From UBA668 sp041918155 (lineage in GTDB: Bacteria; Actinomycetota; Acidimicrobiia; Acidimicrobiales; Ilumatobacteraceae): DNA of 64,000 nucleotides. The stretch lies in assembly GCA_041918155.1 (NCBI GenBank), contig JAYRWH010000065.1, positions 1-64,000 of the forward strand. Direction: 5' to 3'. The position numbers and the translations under genes were made by a program. Positions 33,395 to 41,593 of the stretch are shown piece after piece (position 1 is the stretch's first letter; each line of letters starts with the position of its first letter). The notes under the pieces were generated by a model that made no database searches, was not told where the DNA came from, and saw only the letters and a list, made by a program, of their open reading frames with translations.

Positions 33395-34150
33395 CTACTT
33401 CTTGCTGGTGATCTGCGCCTGGAGCTGCTTGACCTTCTCCAGGAAGTAGGGCTGCTGGGTGCTCCACACCTGGGGCACCAGCTCGCGCTTGACAGCCACG
33501 CCGTGGTCGGAGATGTCGGCCATGTCCTTGATCGACTTCTTGATCTCCACCACCAGCTGACGCGGCGCGGCAGCGGCGCGGGCGGCCATCTCCTGCGCGG
33601 CGACCAACAGCTGGTCGTCGTCGACGCAGCGGTGGGCAAGGCCGATGCGCTCGGCCTCGGCGCCGTCGAAGATCTCACCGAACACGGCACCGGCAAAGGT
33701 GGCCTGCGGCCCGGCGATGCGCCGGAACATCCAGGTGTGGCCGCCGCCGGGGTGGATGCCGAGCCACAGGAAGCGGGTGTCGAACTTGGCGCGTCGGGCG
33801 GCAAGGCGTACGTCGCATCCGAGCGCGAGGTTCATGCCGGCACCGACGGCCGGGCCGTTGACTGCGGCAATCGTGGGCAGCTCGCTCCGAGCGATGCGCA
33901 GGAACCCTTCGTAGATGCGGCCGAGGCCCTCCTCCGTGGCGTTGACGAGGTTGTCGAGGCGGGCGCCGGCACAGAACGCGGGCGCGGCGCCCGTGACCAC
34001 GAGTGCCCCGACGGCAGGATTGCCCTCGATCTCGTCCATCGCAGTGAGGATGTCGGCGACCATCTCGTCGGTGAGGATGTTGCGCTCGGCGGGGTTGTTG
34101 AGGGTGAGGGTGGCGACACCCTCGGAAACGGAGACGATGACCTGCGACAT
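33395..34150 (-). CDS. Enoyl-CoA hydratase/isomerase-family protein lacking both catalytic glutamates
   Basis: The 251-residue crotonase-fold protein has the CoA-binding FCAGARLDNL loop and oxyanion-hole GPAVGAGMNLA. The two glutamates of hydratases (GGCELA and QPEILLG in the rat enzyme) are replaced: GAGMNLA has Asn and DTRFLWLG has Phe. It is therefore unlikely to hydrate enoyl-CoA and may be an isomerase, hydrolase or decarboxylase-like member. It is divergent from another crotonase gene; their -10 elements overlap. The C-terminus is KLQAQITSKK. Confidence 0.82.
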   Translation of the reverse strand: MSQVIVSVSEGVATLTLNNPAERNILTDEMVADILTAMDEIEGNPAVGALVVTGAAPAFCAGARLDNLVNATEEGLGRIYEGFLRIARSELPTIAAVNGPAVGAGMNLALGCDVRLAARRAKFDTRFLWLGIHPGGGHTWMFRRIAGPQATFAGAVFGEIFDGAEAERIGLAHRCVDDDQLLVAAQEMAARAAAAPRQLVVEIKKSIKDMADISDHGVAVKRELVPQVWSTQQPYFLEKVKQLQAQITSKK

Positions 34151-34159
34151 AGGTGAAGG

Positions 34160-34169
34160 AGCGTAGTTT
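34160..34169. promoter_or_regulatory. Head-to-head overlapping -10 elements of two crotonase genes
   Basis: AGCGTAGTTT contains TAGTTT on the + strand (34164-34169, 8 bp before the GTG at 34177). On the reverse strand it contains TACGCT (34160-34165, 10 bp before the ATG at 34150). They share the TA at 34164-34165, so the two transcripts must compete for the same melting region. Confidence 0.5.
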
Positions 34170-34176
34170 GGCGAGC

Positions 34177-34947
34177 GTGTCGGACCCAGTGCTGTACGAG
34201 GTGAGCGAGCGCATCGCCACCATCACCCTCAACCGCCCCGAGGCCCGCAACGCCCTCTCCACCGAGGTCATGCGCCTGCTGCCGCGACGACTGTGGGAGG
34301 CGGATGCCGACGACGGTGTCGACGTCGTGATCCTCACGGGAGCCGACCCCGCGTTCTGCGCCGGTGTCGACCTGCGCGAACTGGCCAGCGGAGAAGGCCT
34401 CATTCGCGCCGGCCGCGACGTCGCGGACCCCGACCAGCGCGGGCCCTTCCCACCCATCACCAAGCCGCTCATCGGGGCGATCAACGGGGTGGCCGTCACC
34501 GGCGGCTTCGAGTTGGCGCTGAACTGCGACTTCCTCGTGGCCAGCAATCTGGCCAAGTTCGGCGATACCCACAGCCGCGTCGGCATCATGCCCGGCTGGG
34601 GGCTCACCGTGCTGTTGTCCGCCGCGATCGGGGTGCGCCGAGCGCGCGAGATGAGCTTCACCGGCAACTTCATGGCCGCTGACGAAGCGCTGCACTGCGG
34701 ATTGGTGAACCACGTCGTCGCCCACGCCGAGCTGCTGCCCTTCACCCGCCGTCTCGCGCTCGACATCATCGGCAACGACCAAGCCGGCGTGCGTGAGATC
34801 CGAGCCACCTACGCCGGGGTCACCGCCAACGAATCGGGTTGGGAGATCGAGCGACGCACCTCGGCGCGCTGGCAGCGCGAGATGTTCACCCCGGAGAAGG
34901 TCGCCGAACGTCGCGCGGCGATCCAGGAGCGCGGGCGGACTCAGTAG
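34177..34947 (+). CDS. Enoyl-CoA hydratase/isomerase-family protein
   Basis: The 256-residue crotonase has FCAGVDLREL, NGVAVTGGFELALNCDF and KFGDTHSRVGIMPGWG. The first catalytic glutamate (FELA) is kept but the second position is His in DTHSRVG, so hydratase activity is uncertain. The C-terminal ETSARW-type helix is replaced by RRTSARWQREMFTPEKVAERR, usual for actinobacterial EchA proteins. The GTG at 34177 fits a leaderless TAGTTT -10; a TTG at 34168 and GTG at 34153 are also in frame. The substrate is unknown. Confidence 0.85.
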   Translation: MSDPVLYEVSERIATITLNRPEARNALSTEVMRLLPRRLWEADADDGVDVVILTGADPAFCAGVDLRELASGEGLIRAGRDVADPDQRGPFPPITKPLIGAINGVAVTGGFELALNCDFLVASNLAKFGDTHSRVGIMPGWGLTVLLSAAIGVRRAREMSFTGNFMAADEALHCGLVNHVVAHAELLPFTRRLALDIIGNDQAGVREIRATYAGVTANESGWEIERRTSARWQREMFTPEKVAERRAAIQERGRTQ

Positions 34948-35011
34948 TTCACGTGACCCCTTTCACCTGGCACGACTGGCCAACAGAGGCGTTCCGAAGG
35001 GAGTACGCTGC

Positions 35012-35032
35012 GAACGGATAGTTCATCCGTTC
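35012..35032. promoter_or_regulatory. 8-bp perfect inverted repeat upstream of the nucleoside transporter operon
   Basis: GAACGGAT (35012-35019) and ATCCGTTC (35025-35032) flank a 5-bp centre. A TACGCT -10-like element lies just before it (35004-35009), so the dyad would sit at the transcription start. This is the classic place for a repressor operator. It lies 32 bp before the BMP lipoprotein ATG. Confidence 0.55.
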
Positions 35033-35063
35033 ACTACCCATTGACTCCAAGGGGGAGACAGAT

Positions 35064-36188
35064 ATGCGCAAGAGCAAGCGTTTCGCTGCAATTGCACTCG
35101 TCGCCACGTTCGGCCTCGTTGCCGCAGCGTGCGGCGACGACAAGAAGGACACCACCGGCACGACGACGCCCGCCAGCACGGGTTCCACGGTTCCCGGCAC
35201 CACCGGCGCCCCGGGCACCACCACGCCGGCGTGCCCCGAGCCCATCACCTTCTCGGGCGACACCGAGAACGTCAAGGTCGGTCTGGCATTCGACACGGGC
35301 GGCCGCGGTGACGGTACGTTCAACGACTCCGCCGGTCGCGGCGCCGACCAGGCCGTCGCCGACCTCGGCGTGACGGTCGACGAGATCGACGCCTCCACTC
35401 CCGACGACCGTCAGCCGAACCTCGAGACCCTGACCGGCAACGGCAACAACCCGGTCATCGCCGTGGGCTTCGCCTTCGGTGACGGCCTCGCTGCTGTCGC
35501 CACGGCCAACCCCGAGACCAGCTACGCGATCGTCGACGGCTTCATCGCCTGCGCCCCGGGCAACGTGACCTTCCTCGGCTTCGCCGAGCACGAGGGTTCG
35601 TTCCTCGTCGGCGCCGCTGCGGCGCTGAAGAGCGAGTCGGCGCACATCGGCTTCATCGGTGGCCAGGAGATCGACCTCATCAAGAAGTTCGAGGCCGGCT
35701 ATACCGCTGGTGCGAAGTACGTCAACCCGGACATCGTCGTCGAGGTGCAGTACCTCGGCGCCGCCGGTGACGACACCGCGTGGGGCTCGCCCGACGAGGC
35801 CAAGCAGATCGCCAACGGCTGGTACGCCGATGGCGTTGACGTGATCTACACCGCCGCCGGCGGTTCGGGTCAGGGCACGATCGAGGCCGCCGTCGAGAGC
35901 GACGCGTGGGCGATCGGCGTCGACAGCGACCAGTACCTCACCGCGACCCCGGACCAGCAGGCGCACATCCTCACCTCGATGCTGAAGCGCGTCGATGTGG
36001 CGGTGTTCGAGACGGTCAAGGCCGCCCAGGACGGCACCCTCGCGGGTGGCTTCGCGACGTACGACCTCAAGGTCGACGGCGTGGGCTACTCCACCTCGGG
36101 TGGCTACCTCGACGACATCGTGGCTCAGCTCGAAGAGATCAAGGCCGCGATCATCAGCGGCGAGATCACGGTGCCCACCGCTCCCTGA
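35064..36188 (+). CDS. BMP-family (nucleoside-type) ABC transporter substrate-binding lipoprotein
   Basis: The 374-residue protein has a lipoprotein signal (lipobox VAAAC, Cys about residue 25) and a Thr/Gly/Ser/Pro linker. A BMP fold follows (VGLAFDTGGRGDGTFNDSA, IAVGFAFGDGLAAVATANPE, IGFIGGQEIDLIKKFEAGY, DVIYTAAGGSGQGTIEAA). BMP proteins bind purine or pyrimidine nucleosides and feed a two-permease importer, encoded just downstream. GGGGGAG precedes the ATG. A strong hairpin follows the gene, which would give it more message than the transporter genes. Confidence 0.92.
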   Translation: MRKSKRFAAIALVATFGLVAAACGDDKKDTTGTTTPASTGSTVPGTTGAPGTTTPACPEPITFSGDTENVKVGLAFDTGGRGDGTFNDSAGRGADQAVADLGVTVDEIDASTPDDRQPNLETLTGNGNNPVIAVGFAFGDGLAAVATANPETSYAIVDGFIACAPGNVTFLGFAEHEGSFLVGAAAALKSESAHIGFIGGQEIDLIKKFEAGYTAGAKYVNPDIVVEVQYLGAAGDDTAWGSPDEAKQIANGWYADGVDVIYTAAGGSGQGTIEAAVESDAWAIGVDSDQYLTATPDQQAHILTSMLKRVDVAVFETVKAAQDGTLAGGFATYDLKVDGVGYSTSGGYLDDIVAQLEEIKAAIISGEITVPTAP

Positions 36189-36227
36189 TCCTCAGGGTCG
36201 GATCACCTGATCCACTGTGAACATGAC

Positions 36228-36257
36228 GAGAGCCCGGGGGTCCGCCCCCGGGCTCTC
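36228..36257 (+). terminator. 13-bp perfect hairpin between binding protein and ATPase genes
   Basis: GAGAGCCCGGGGG (36228-36240) pairs perfectly with CCCCCGGGCTCTC (36245-36257) across a TCCG loop. No T-tract follows, so it may act as a partial terminator or as a 3'-end stabiliser for the binding-protein message. A TATAAC (36261-36266) just after it could be an internal promoter. Confidence 0.7.
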
Positions 36258-36290
36258 TGCTATAACGGAGCACGCGTCGAGAGGGGAACC

Positions 36291-37823
36291 ATGTCAGCCG
36301 ACACCGACACGCTGGCCGTCCAATTGATCGGGATCGAGAAACGCTTCCCGGGCGTCATCGCCAACCACGACGTGAACCTCAACGTCCGTGCGGGCACGAT
36401 CCACGCGATCGTGGGCGAGAACGGGGCCGGCAAGTCCACCCTGATGAAGACGCTGTACGGCATGCACCAGCCCGAGGCCGGCACCATCGTGGTCAACGGC
36501 CATGAGCTGCGCTTCCGTTCGCCCAGCGATGCCATCGCGGCCGGGATCGGCATGGTGCACCAGCACTTCATGCTCGCCGACAACCTCACCGTCCTCGAGA
36601 ACATCGTCCTCGGGGCCGAGCCGACGTCGCGCGGCATCCTGCGCCTCACCAAGGCTCGCGAGCGGCTGCGCGAGCTGATGGCATCCACCGGCACCCATGT
36701 CGACCTCGACAGCCCGGTCTCCGAGCTGGGTGTGGGCCAGCGCCAGCGGGTGGAGATCCTCAAGGTGCTGTTCCGCGGCGCTCGCATCCTCATCCTCGAC
36801 GAGCCCACCTCGGTGCTGGTGCCCCAGGAGGTCGACGAGTTGTTCGCCAACCTGCACCAGCTCGTCGCCGAGGGCGCCACGATCATCTTCATCTCGCACA
36901 AGCTCGACGAGGTGCTCACCGTCTCCGACGACATCACGGTCATCCGCGCCGGCACGACCGTCGCCGAGGTGAAGCCGGCCGACGTCAACCGCTCGATCCT
37001 CGGCCAGTTGATGGTCGGCAGCGAGCTGCCCTCGCCCCACGGCCGCACCAGCGCCATCGGCGACAAGGTGCAGCTGGAGTCCCGCGGACTCACCTACCGG
37101 GCGCAGAGCGGCCGCACGCTGGTCGACGACGCGACGTTCGAGGTGAATGCCGGCGAGGTCGTCGGCATCGCCGGCGTCGAGGGCAACGGCCAGTTCGAGC
37201 TGTGCCAGATGCTCCTGGGGTTGATGCGGCCCGCCGCGGGCACCGTGCACCTCGAGGGCGCCGACGTCACCAACCACTCCACCCAGTACCGCATCGAGCA
37301 CGGCCTGTCGTACATCCCCTTCGACCGCCACCGTGAGGGCCTGTGGCTCACGGCGCCGCTGTGGGAGAACACCCTGCTCGGCCGCGACGGCAACCCCGAG
37401 TTCCTGGCCGGCCCGTTCGTCGCCAACTCGAAGGTGAAGGCCGACGCCCGCCAGGTGATCGCCGACTTCGATGTGCGCACCCCCAGCGAGACGGTGCCGG
37501 CGTTCGCCCTCTCCGGCGGCAACCAGCAGAAGCTGCTGGTCGGGCGCGAGCTGGCCAGCGCGCCGCAGGTGCTGATCGCTGCCCACCCCACGAGAGGGGT
37601 GGACATCGGCGCCCAGGCCTCCATCTGGGACAAGCTGAGAGTCGCCCGTGATGCAGGGTTGGCGGTGCTGCTCGTCTCTGCCGATCTCGAAGAAGTGATC
37701 GGTCTCAGCGACCGGATCCTGGTGATGTTCGACGGGCGGATCACCGCCCAACTCCCCCCGAGCGAGGCAACGCCCGAGCTGCTCGGTGAGTACATGACCG
37801 GTGGGCACCAGGAGGTGGCGTGA
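36291..37823 (+). CDS. Nucleoside ABC transporter ATPase with two nucleotide-binding domains
   Basis: The 510-residue tandem ABC ATPase resembles Bacillus NupO/YufO. The first domain has Walker A GENGAGKST, LGVGQRQRVEILKVL and LILDEPTSVLVPQE. The second has the degenerate GVEGNGQFELCQ in place of Walker A, ALSGGNQQKLLVGREL, and AAHPTRGVDIGAQ in place of a canonical Walker B. Asymmetry of this kind is normal in the sugar/nucleoside group. GAGAGGGGA precedes the ATG. It powers the two permeases that follow. Confidence 0.93.
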   Translation: MSADTDTLAVQLIGIEKRFPGVIANHDVNLNVRAGTIHAIVGENGAGKSTLMKTLYGMHQPEAGTIVVNGHELRFRSPSDAIAAGIGMVHQHFMLADNLTVLENIVLGAEPTSRGILRLTKARERLRELMASTGTHVDLDSPVSELGVGQRQRVEILKVLFRGARILILDEPTSVLVPQEVDELFANLHQLVAEGATIIFISHKLDEVLTVSDDITVIRAGTTVAEVKPADVNRSILGQLMVGSELPSPHGRTSAIGDKVQLESRGLTYRAQSGRTLVDDATFEVNAGEVVGIAGVEGNGQFELCQMLLGLMRPAAGTVHLEGADVTNHSTQYRIEHGLSYIPFDRHREGLWLTAPLWENTLLGRDGNPEFLAGPFVANSKVKADARQVIADFDVRTPSETVPAFALSGGNQQKLLVGRELASAPQVLIAAHPTRGVDIGAQASIWDKLRVARDAGLAVLLVSADLEEVIGLSDRILVMFDGRITAQLPPSEATPELLGEYMTGGHQEVA

Positions 37824-38971
37824 TGCCGGCAACGAGTTGGATGGATCGGGCGACCGACAGCCTCAAACACATCGCCAACCCCGCGCCCGGCCAGAACCGG
37901 CGCCAGACGTTGACCACCCTGGCCAGCTCGCTGTTCGCGATCGTGCTCGCACTCGCGATCGGCTCGGCGCTGCTCGCCATCTTCGGCAAGGACTGGAAGG
38001 CGCTCTTCGAGAAGATGGGCGAGAACCTCTCCGACTCGACGAAGCTCATCAACGCCCTACGCGAGGCCACCCCGCTGATGATGTCGGCCGTGGCCGTTGC
38101 GATCGGGTTCAAGATGAACCTGTTCAACATCGGTGTCGAGGGCCAGTGGTTGATGGGTGCCTTCTTCGGCGCCGTCGTCGGCGCCCAGCTCCACCTGCCG
38201 GCGCCGCTGCACGTCGCGGTGATCTTCATCGTCGCGATGGCCGCCGGTGCCTTCTGGGCCGCCATCGCCGGTGTCCTCAAGGTCACCCGCGGCGTCAACG
38301 AGGTGATCGCCACGATCATGCTCAACGCACTGGTGAACAACCTGCTGCAGTTCCTGTTCGACGAGTACTTCCGTTACACCAAGCCGGGCGGCACGCTCGA
38401 CGTGAAGACCAAGCCGATCCCCAAGTCCGGTTGGCTGCCCGACATCGTGACCGGCCGCCTCAGCAGTGCTTTCATCCTCGCGTTGGCGATCGTCTTCCTC
38501 TACTGGCTGGTCGTGTTCAAGAGCCGCTTCGGCTTCCGCCTGCGGGCGTCCGGTGGCAATGCCACGGCGGCCGCCACCGGCGGTATCAACTCCAAGCGGC
38601 TGATCGTGATCTCGATGATCCTCTCGGGCGCCGTCGGTGGCCTCGTCGGCATGGACTACATCCTCGCCCAACCGTCACACGCCTGGGGGCCGAGCCACAC
38701 CACGGGGTACGGCTTCGACGGCATCTCGGTGGCGCTGCTCGGTCGCAACCACCCGCTCGGCATCCTCGTCTCTGCACTCCTCTTCGGCTTCCTCGACACC
38801 CTCGTCGGGCCGCTGCAGCTGGCCAAGCTGCCGTCGGCGGTCATCCCCGTGATCAAGGCGGTCATCCTGCTCAGCGTGGTGATCGTCAATGAGGTCGTGA
38901 GCGTCCGAATGGCCAAGCGCACGGCCGAACGCGCCGCCGCCGAACTCGAACTGGCAGGAGCCGCAGGATGA
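37823..38971 (+). CDS. Nucleoside ABC transporter permease, subunit 1
   Basis: The 382-residue BPD_transp_2 permease has about ten hydrophobic segments. It carries the family stretch VAIGFKMNLFNIGVEGQWLMG and a long periplasmic loop (KPGGTLDVKTKPIPKSGWLP). It resembles NupP/YufP. The ATG at 37823 has GGAGG 7 bp upstream, located inside the ATPase gene's end (TGATG overlap). An in-frame GTG at 37820 is the alternative start. The stop overlaps the next permease (ATGA). Confidence 0.92.
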   Translation: MPATSWMDRATDSLKHIANPAPGQNRRQTLTTLASSLFAIVLALAIGSALLAIFGKDWKALFEKMGENLSDSTKLINALREATPLMMSAVAVAIGFKMNLFNIGVEGQWLMGAFFGAVVGAQLHLPAPLHVAVIFIVAMAAGAFWAAIAGVLKVTRGVNEVIATIMLNALVNNLLQFLFDEYFRYTKPGGTLDVKTKPIPKSGWLPDIVTGRLSSAFILALAIVFLYWLVVFKSRFGFRLRASGGNATAAATGGINSKRLIVISMILSGAVGGLVGMDYILAQPSHAWGPSHTTGYGFDGISVALLGRNHPLGILVSALLFGFLDTLVGPLQLAKLPSAVIPVIKAVILLSVVIVNEVVSVRMAKRTAERAAAELELAGAAG

Positions 38972-40281
38972 GCGCCACCCTCACCGACACCCCGAAGGCG
39001 CCGGCCACCACGAGCCCGTTGATGCGGGCACTCGCCAGCCGGCGCACCCTGCTGATCATCGGGTTCCTGTTCATCGTGATGTCGTTCATCAGGGCCAACG
39101 TCGGGGATGCGCGGAAGCTGTCTGCTTCGTTCACGGTGTTCACCACCCTCGAATTCACGATGCCGATCCTCCTGGCCGGCCTTGCCGGCCTGTGGGCGGA
39201 GCGCGTGGGCGTGGTGAACATCGGCATCGAGGGCATGATGATCTTCGGCACCTGGTTCGGCGCCGTCGGTGCTTGGAAGTGGGGCCCGTGGGTGGGCCTC
39301 CTCCTCGCCATGGTCGGTGGCGCCCTCGGCGGCCTCATCCATGCCGTCGCCACCGTCACCTTCAACGTCAACCACATCATCTCCGGTGTCGCCATCAACC
39401 TCTTGGCGTTCGGCGCGATGCGGTTCCTGTCGGAGGTGTGGTGGGGCACGGGTGCCCACAATGTGCCCCAAGGTGCCGGCATCAGCCAGTCGCCGCAGCA
39501 GAGCTCTGCCTTGCCACGCTTCGACTTCCTGTTTCTCTCGGGCGGCCATGTCGGCTCGTGGAAGAGTCCTGACATACTCGGCTGGCTGGAGAAGCGCGGC
39601 TGGCCGGTCATCGGCGACGCGGCCTCGATCGTGCGCGGGTTCACCTGGCATGTCTCGGCCGGCACGATCATCGCGCTCGCGCTGGTGCCGATCACCGCGT
39701 GGGTGCTGTGGCGTACCCGCTTCGGCCTTCGCGTGCGTTCCTCGGGCGAGTCCCCGGAGTCGGCTGAGACGCTCGGCGTCAAGGTGCTCGCCCTGCGGTA
39801 CAAGGGCCTGATGATCAGCGGCGCGTTCGCCGGCCTCGGTGGCGGCTATCTGTCGATCGTGGCCTCCTCCTACTACCGCGAGCGCCAGACGGCGAACAAG
39901 GGCTTCATCGGCCTGGCGACGATGATCGGTGGCAACTGGCGGCCCACGGGCGTACTGGCCAGCAGCTTCCTGTTCGGCTTCCCCGAAGCACTCAACCGTG
40001 TCGGGCGCGACGCACTCCCCCACCTGTTCCTGTTCGGGGCGATCGTCTGCATCGCGTGGGTGCTGGTGTCCGTGCTGCGCAAGCGGTGGATCGCCGCCGG
40101 CATCGGTGTTCCGCTCACCGTGCTGTTGTTCATCATGTGGGTTCGGATCGACGCGATCCCCGAATCGCTCACCACCGGTGTGCCGTACCTGCTGACGCTC
40201 ATCGTGCTCGCGCTGGCCAGCGCCCGGCTGCGCCCGCCCGCCCACGCCGGCATGCCGTACCGACCAGGCGAGAGCCACTGA
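38968..40281 (+). CDS. Nucleoside ABC transporter permease, subunit 2
   Basis: The 437-residue second permease (NupQ/YufQ-like) has FTTLEFTMPILLAGLAGLWAERVGVVNIGIEGMMI, the family hallmark, and GLRVRSSGESPESAETLGV in the coupling-helix region. It has about ten transmembrane segments plus a C-terminal extension with two extra hydrophobic stretches. With the binding protein, tandem ATPase and first permease it forms a complete nucleoside importer. It is followed 13 bp later by the CoA-transferase gene. Confidence 0.92.
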   Translation: MSATLTDTPKAPATTSPLMRALASRRTLLIIGFLFIVMSFIRANVGDARKLSASFTVFTTLEFTMPILLAGLAGLWAERVGVVNIGIEGMMIFGTWFGAVGAWKWGPWVGLLLAMVGGALGGLIHAVATVTFNVNHIISGVAINLLAFGAMRFLSEVWWGTGAHNVPQGAGISQSPQQSSALPRFDFLFLSGGHVGSWKSPDILGWLEKRGWPVIGDAASIVRGFTWHVSAGTIIALALVPITAWVLWRTRFGLRVRSSGESPESAETLGVKVLALRYKGLMISGAFAGLGGGYLSIVASSYYRERQTANKGFIGLATMIGGNWRPTGVLASSFLFGFPEALNRVGRDALPHLFLFGAIVCIAWVLVSVLRKRWIAAGIGVPLTVLLFIMWVRIDAIPESLTTGVPYLLTLIVLALASARLRPPAHAGMPYRPGESH

Positions 40282-40294
40282 TCGCGCACGCCTC

Positions 40295-41485
40295 ATGAGC
40301 GGCCCCCTCGCCGATGTGAGGGTGCTCGACCTCACGGCCGTGGTGATGGGTCCGTTCGCGACCCAGATCCTCGGCGACCTCGGCGCTGAGGTGATCACCG
40401 TCGAGGACGTGAAGGGCGACACCAACCGCACGATGGGCCTCGGCCCGCATCCACAGTTCTCGGGCGTTTCGCTCAACCTGCTGCGCAACAAGCGCAACAT
40501 CTCGTTGAACCTGCGCCACCCCGACGGGCGCGAGGCGTGCCTACGCCTGGCGGCGCAGGCCGACATCCTCATCACCAACCTGCGCCCCGGCTCGCTGGCC
40601 CGCCTGGGGCTGGACTTCGAGTCGGTGCGAGCTCGGTCGCCGAGGATCATCTACTGCCAGGCGCAGGGCTGGCCCACCGACTCGGCCGACGCCGACCAGC
40701 CCGCCTACGACGACGTCGTGCAGTCGGCCGCGGGCATGGCCGCCCTGTTCGAGCTGCGCGACGGCGAGCCGCGGATCGCGCCGACGATCATGGCCGACAA
40801 GCTGTCGGGGCTGACGATCGTGTACGGCGTGCTCGCCGCGCTGCACCACCGCGACCGCACGGGCGAGGGCCAGCGGCTGGAGGTGCCGATGGTGGAGGCG
40901 ATGCGAGCGTTCGTTCTCGCCGAGCACGCCTCTGCGGCGGTCCAGGTGCCACCCCAGGCCCCCGCCGGGCTGCCACGAGTGTTGCTGCCCGACCGCCGTC
41001 CCCAACGCACCAAGGACGGCTGGATCCATGTGCTGCCCTACAGCGACAAGAACTACCGCGACCTGTTCGCCGCGGTCGGCCGCCACGCTCACGAGGACGA
41101 GCGACTCAGCACCCGCTGGGCCCGCCTGGAGAACGCCCGCGAGCTCTACGCCGAGGTGGCCGAGCTGATGCTCACCCGCACCACCGCCGAGTGGCTGGAG
41201 TACTGCCGCGAGCGCGACATCCCCGCTGGCCCCGTGCGCTCGCTCGACGACCTCGTGTCCGAGTTGCCGATCGCCGAGCACCCCGTCGCCGGCCCCTACC
41301 GCGTGATCAACCCGGCCGTCCGCTTCGACACCACCCCGGCCGGCCTGCACCGCCATGCGCCCCTCATCGGCGAGCACGGCGACGAGGTGCTGGGCGAGGT
41401 GGGGTATTCGGCGGCCGAGATCGCCGCGTTGCGTGCTGCCGGCGTGCTGCGCTCGGTCGACGCCGACCACCCCGCCCTGTCGTAA
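40295..41485 (+). CDS. CaiB/BaiF-type (family III) CoA transferase
   Basis: The 396-residue family III CoA transferase has VRVLDLTAVVMGPFATQILGDLGAEVI, the CoA-binding KRNISLNLRHPDGREA, and the catalytic-region YDDVVQSAAGMAALF (Asp nucleophile region). IPAGPVRSLDDLVSEL follows. Such enzymes move CoA between carboxylic acids. Its place 13 bp behind a nucleoside importer is unexpected; it may simply be read through. Two REP-like elements follow its stop codon. Confidence 0.9.
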   Translation: MSGPLADVRVLDLTAVVMGPFATQILGDLGAEVITVEDVKGDTNRTMGLGPHPQFSGVSLNLLRNKRNISLNLRHPDGREACLRLAAQADILITNLRPGSLARLGLDFESVRARSPRIIYCQAQGWPTDSADADQPAYDDVVQSAAGMAALFELRDGEPRIAPTIMADKLSGLTIVYGVLAALHHRDRTGEGQRLEVPMVEAMRAFVLAEHASAAVQVPPQAPAGLPRVLLPDRRPQRTKDGWIHVLPYSDKNYRDLFAAVGRHAHEDERLSTRWARLENARELYAEVAELMLTRTTAEWLEYCRERDIPAGPVRSLDDLVSELPIAEHPVAGPYRVINPAVRFDTTPAGLHRHAPLIGEHGDEVLGEVGYSAAEIAALRAAGVLRSVDADHPALS

Positions 41486-41487
41486 CC

Positions 41488-41532
41488 AAGTCGGCGTTCA
41501 GGCGGGCCCTGGCCCCAACTCAACGCCAACTT
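41488..41532. repeat. REP-like palindromic element, copy 2
   Basis: The arms AAGTCGGCG (41488-41496) and CGCCAACTT (41524-41532) enclose TTCAG and GGGCC/GGCCC. The length is 45 bp, identical to copy 1. It lies directly after the CoA-transferase stop and 16 bp before copy 3. Confidence 0.85.
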
Positions 41533-41548
41533 GGGTTCTCCGTCCAGC

Positions 41549-41593
41549 AAGTTGGCGTTCAGGCGGGCCGGGAGCCCGGCGCAGCGCCAACTT
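41549..41593. repeat. REP-like palindromic element, copy 3 (forms the 3' end of queF)
   Basis: The arms AAGTTGGCG (41549-41557) and CGCCAACTT (41585-41593) enclose TTCAGGCGGGCC, with an inner pairing of GCCGGG and CCCGGC. It is again 45 bp. On the reverse strand queF runs into this element and its TGA stop (41559-41561) lies inside it. Confidence 0.85.

Noticed and set aside
36294..37832. 512-codon reverse frame over the nucleoside ATPase
   Set aside because: It has no motif and lies opposite a gene with all ABC signatures.
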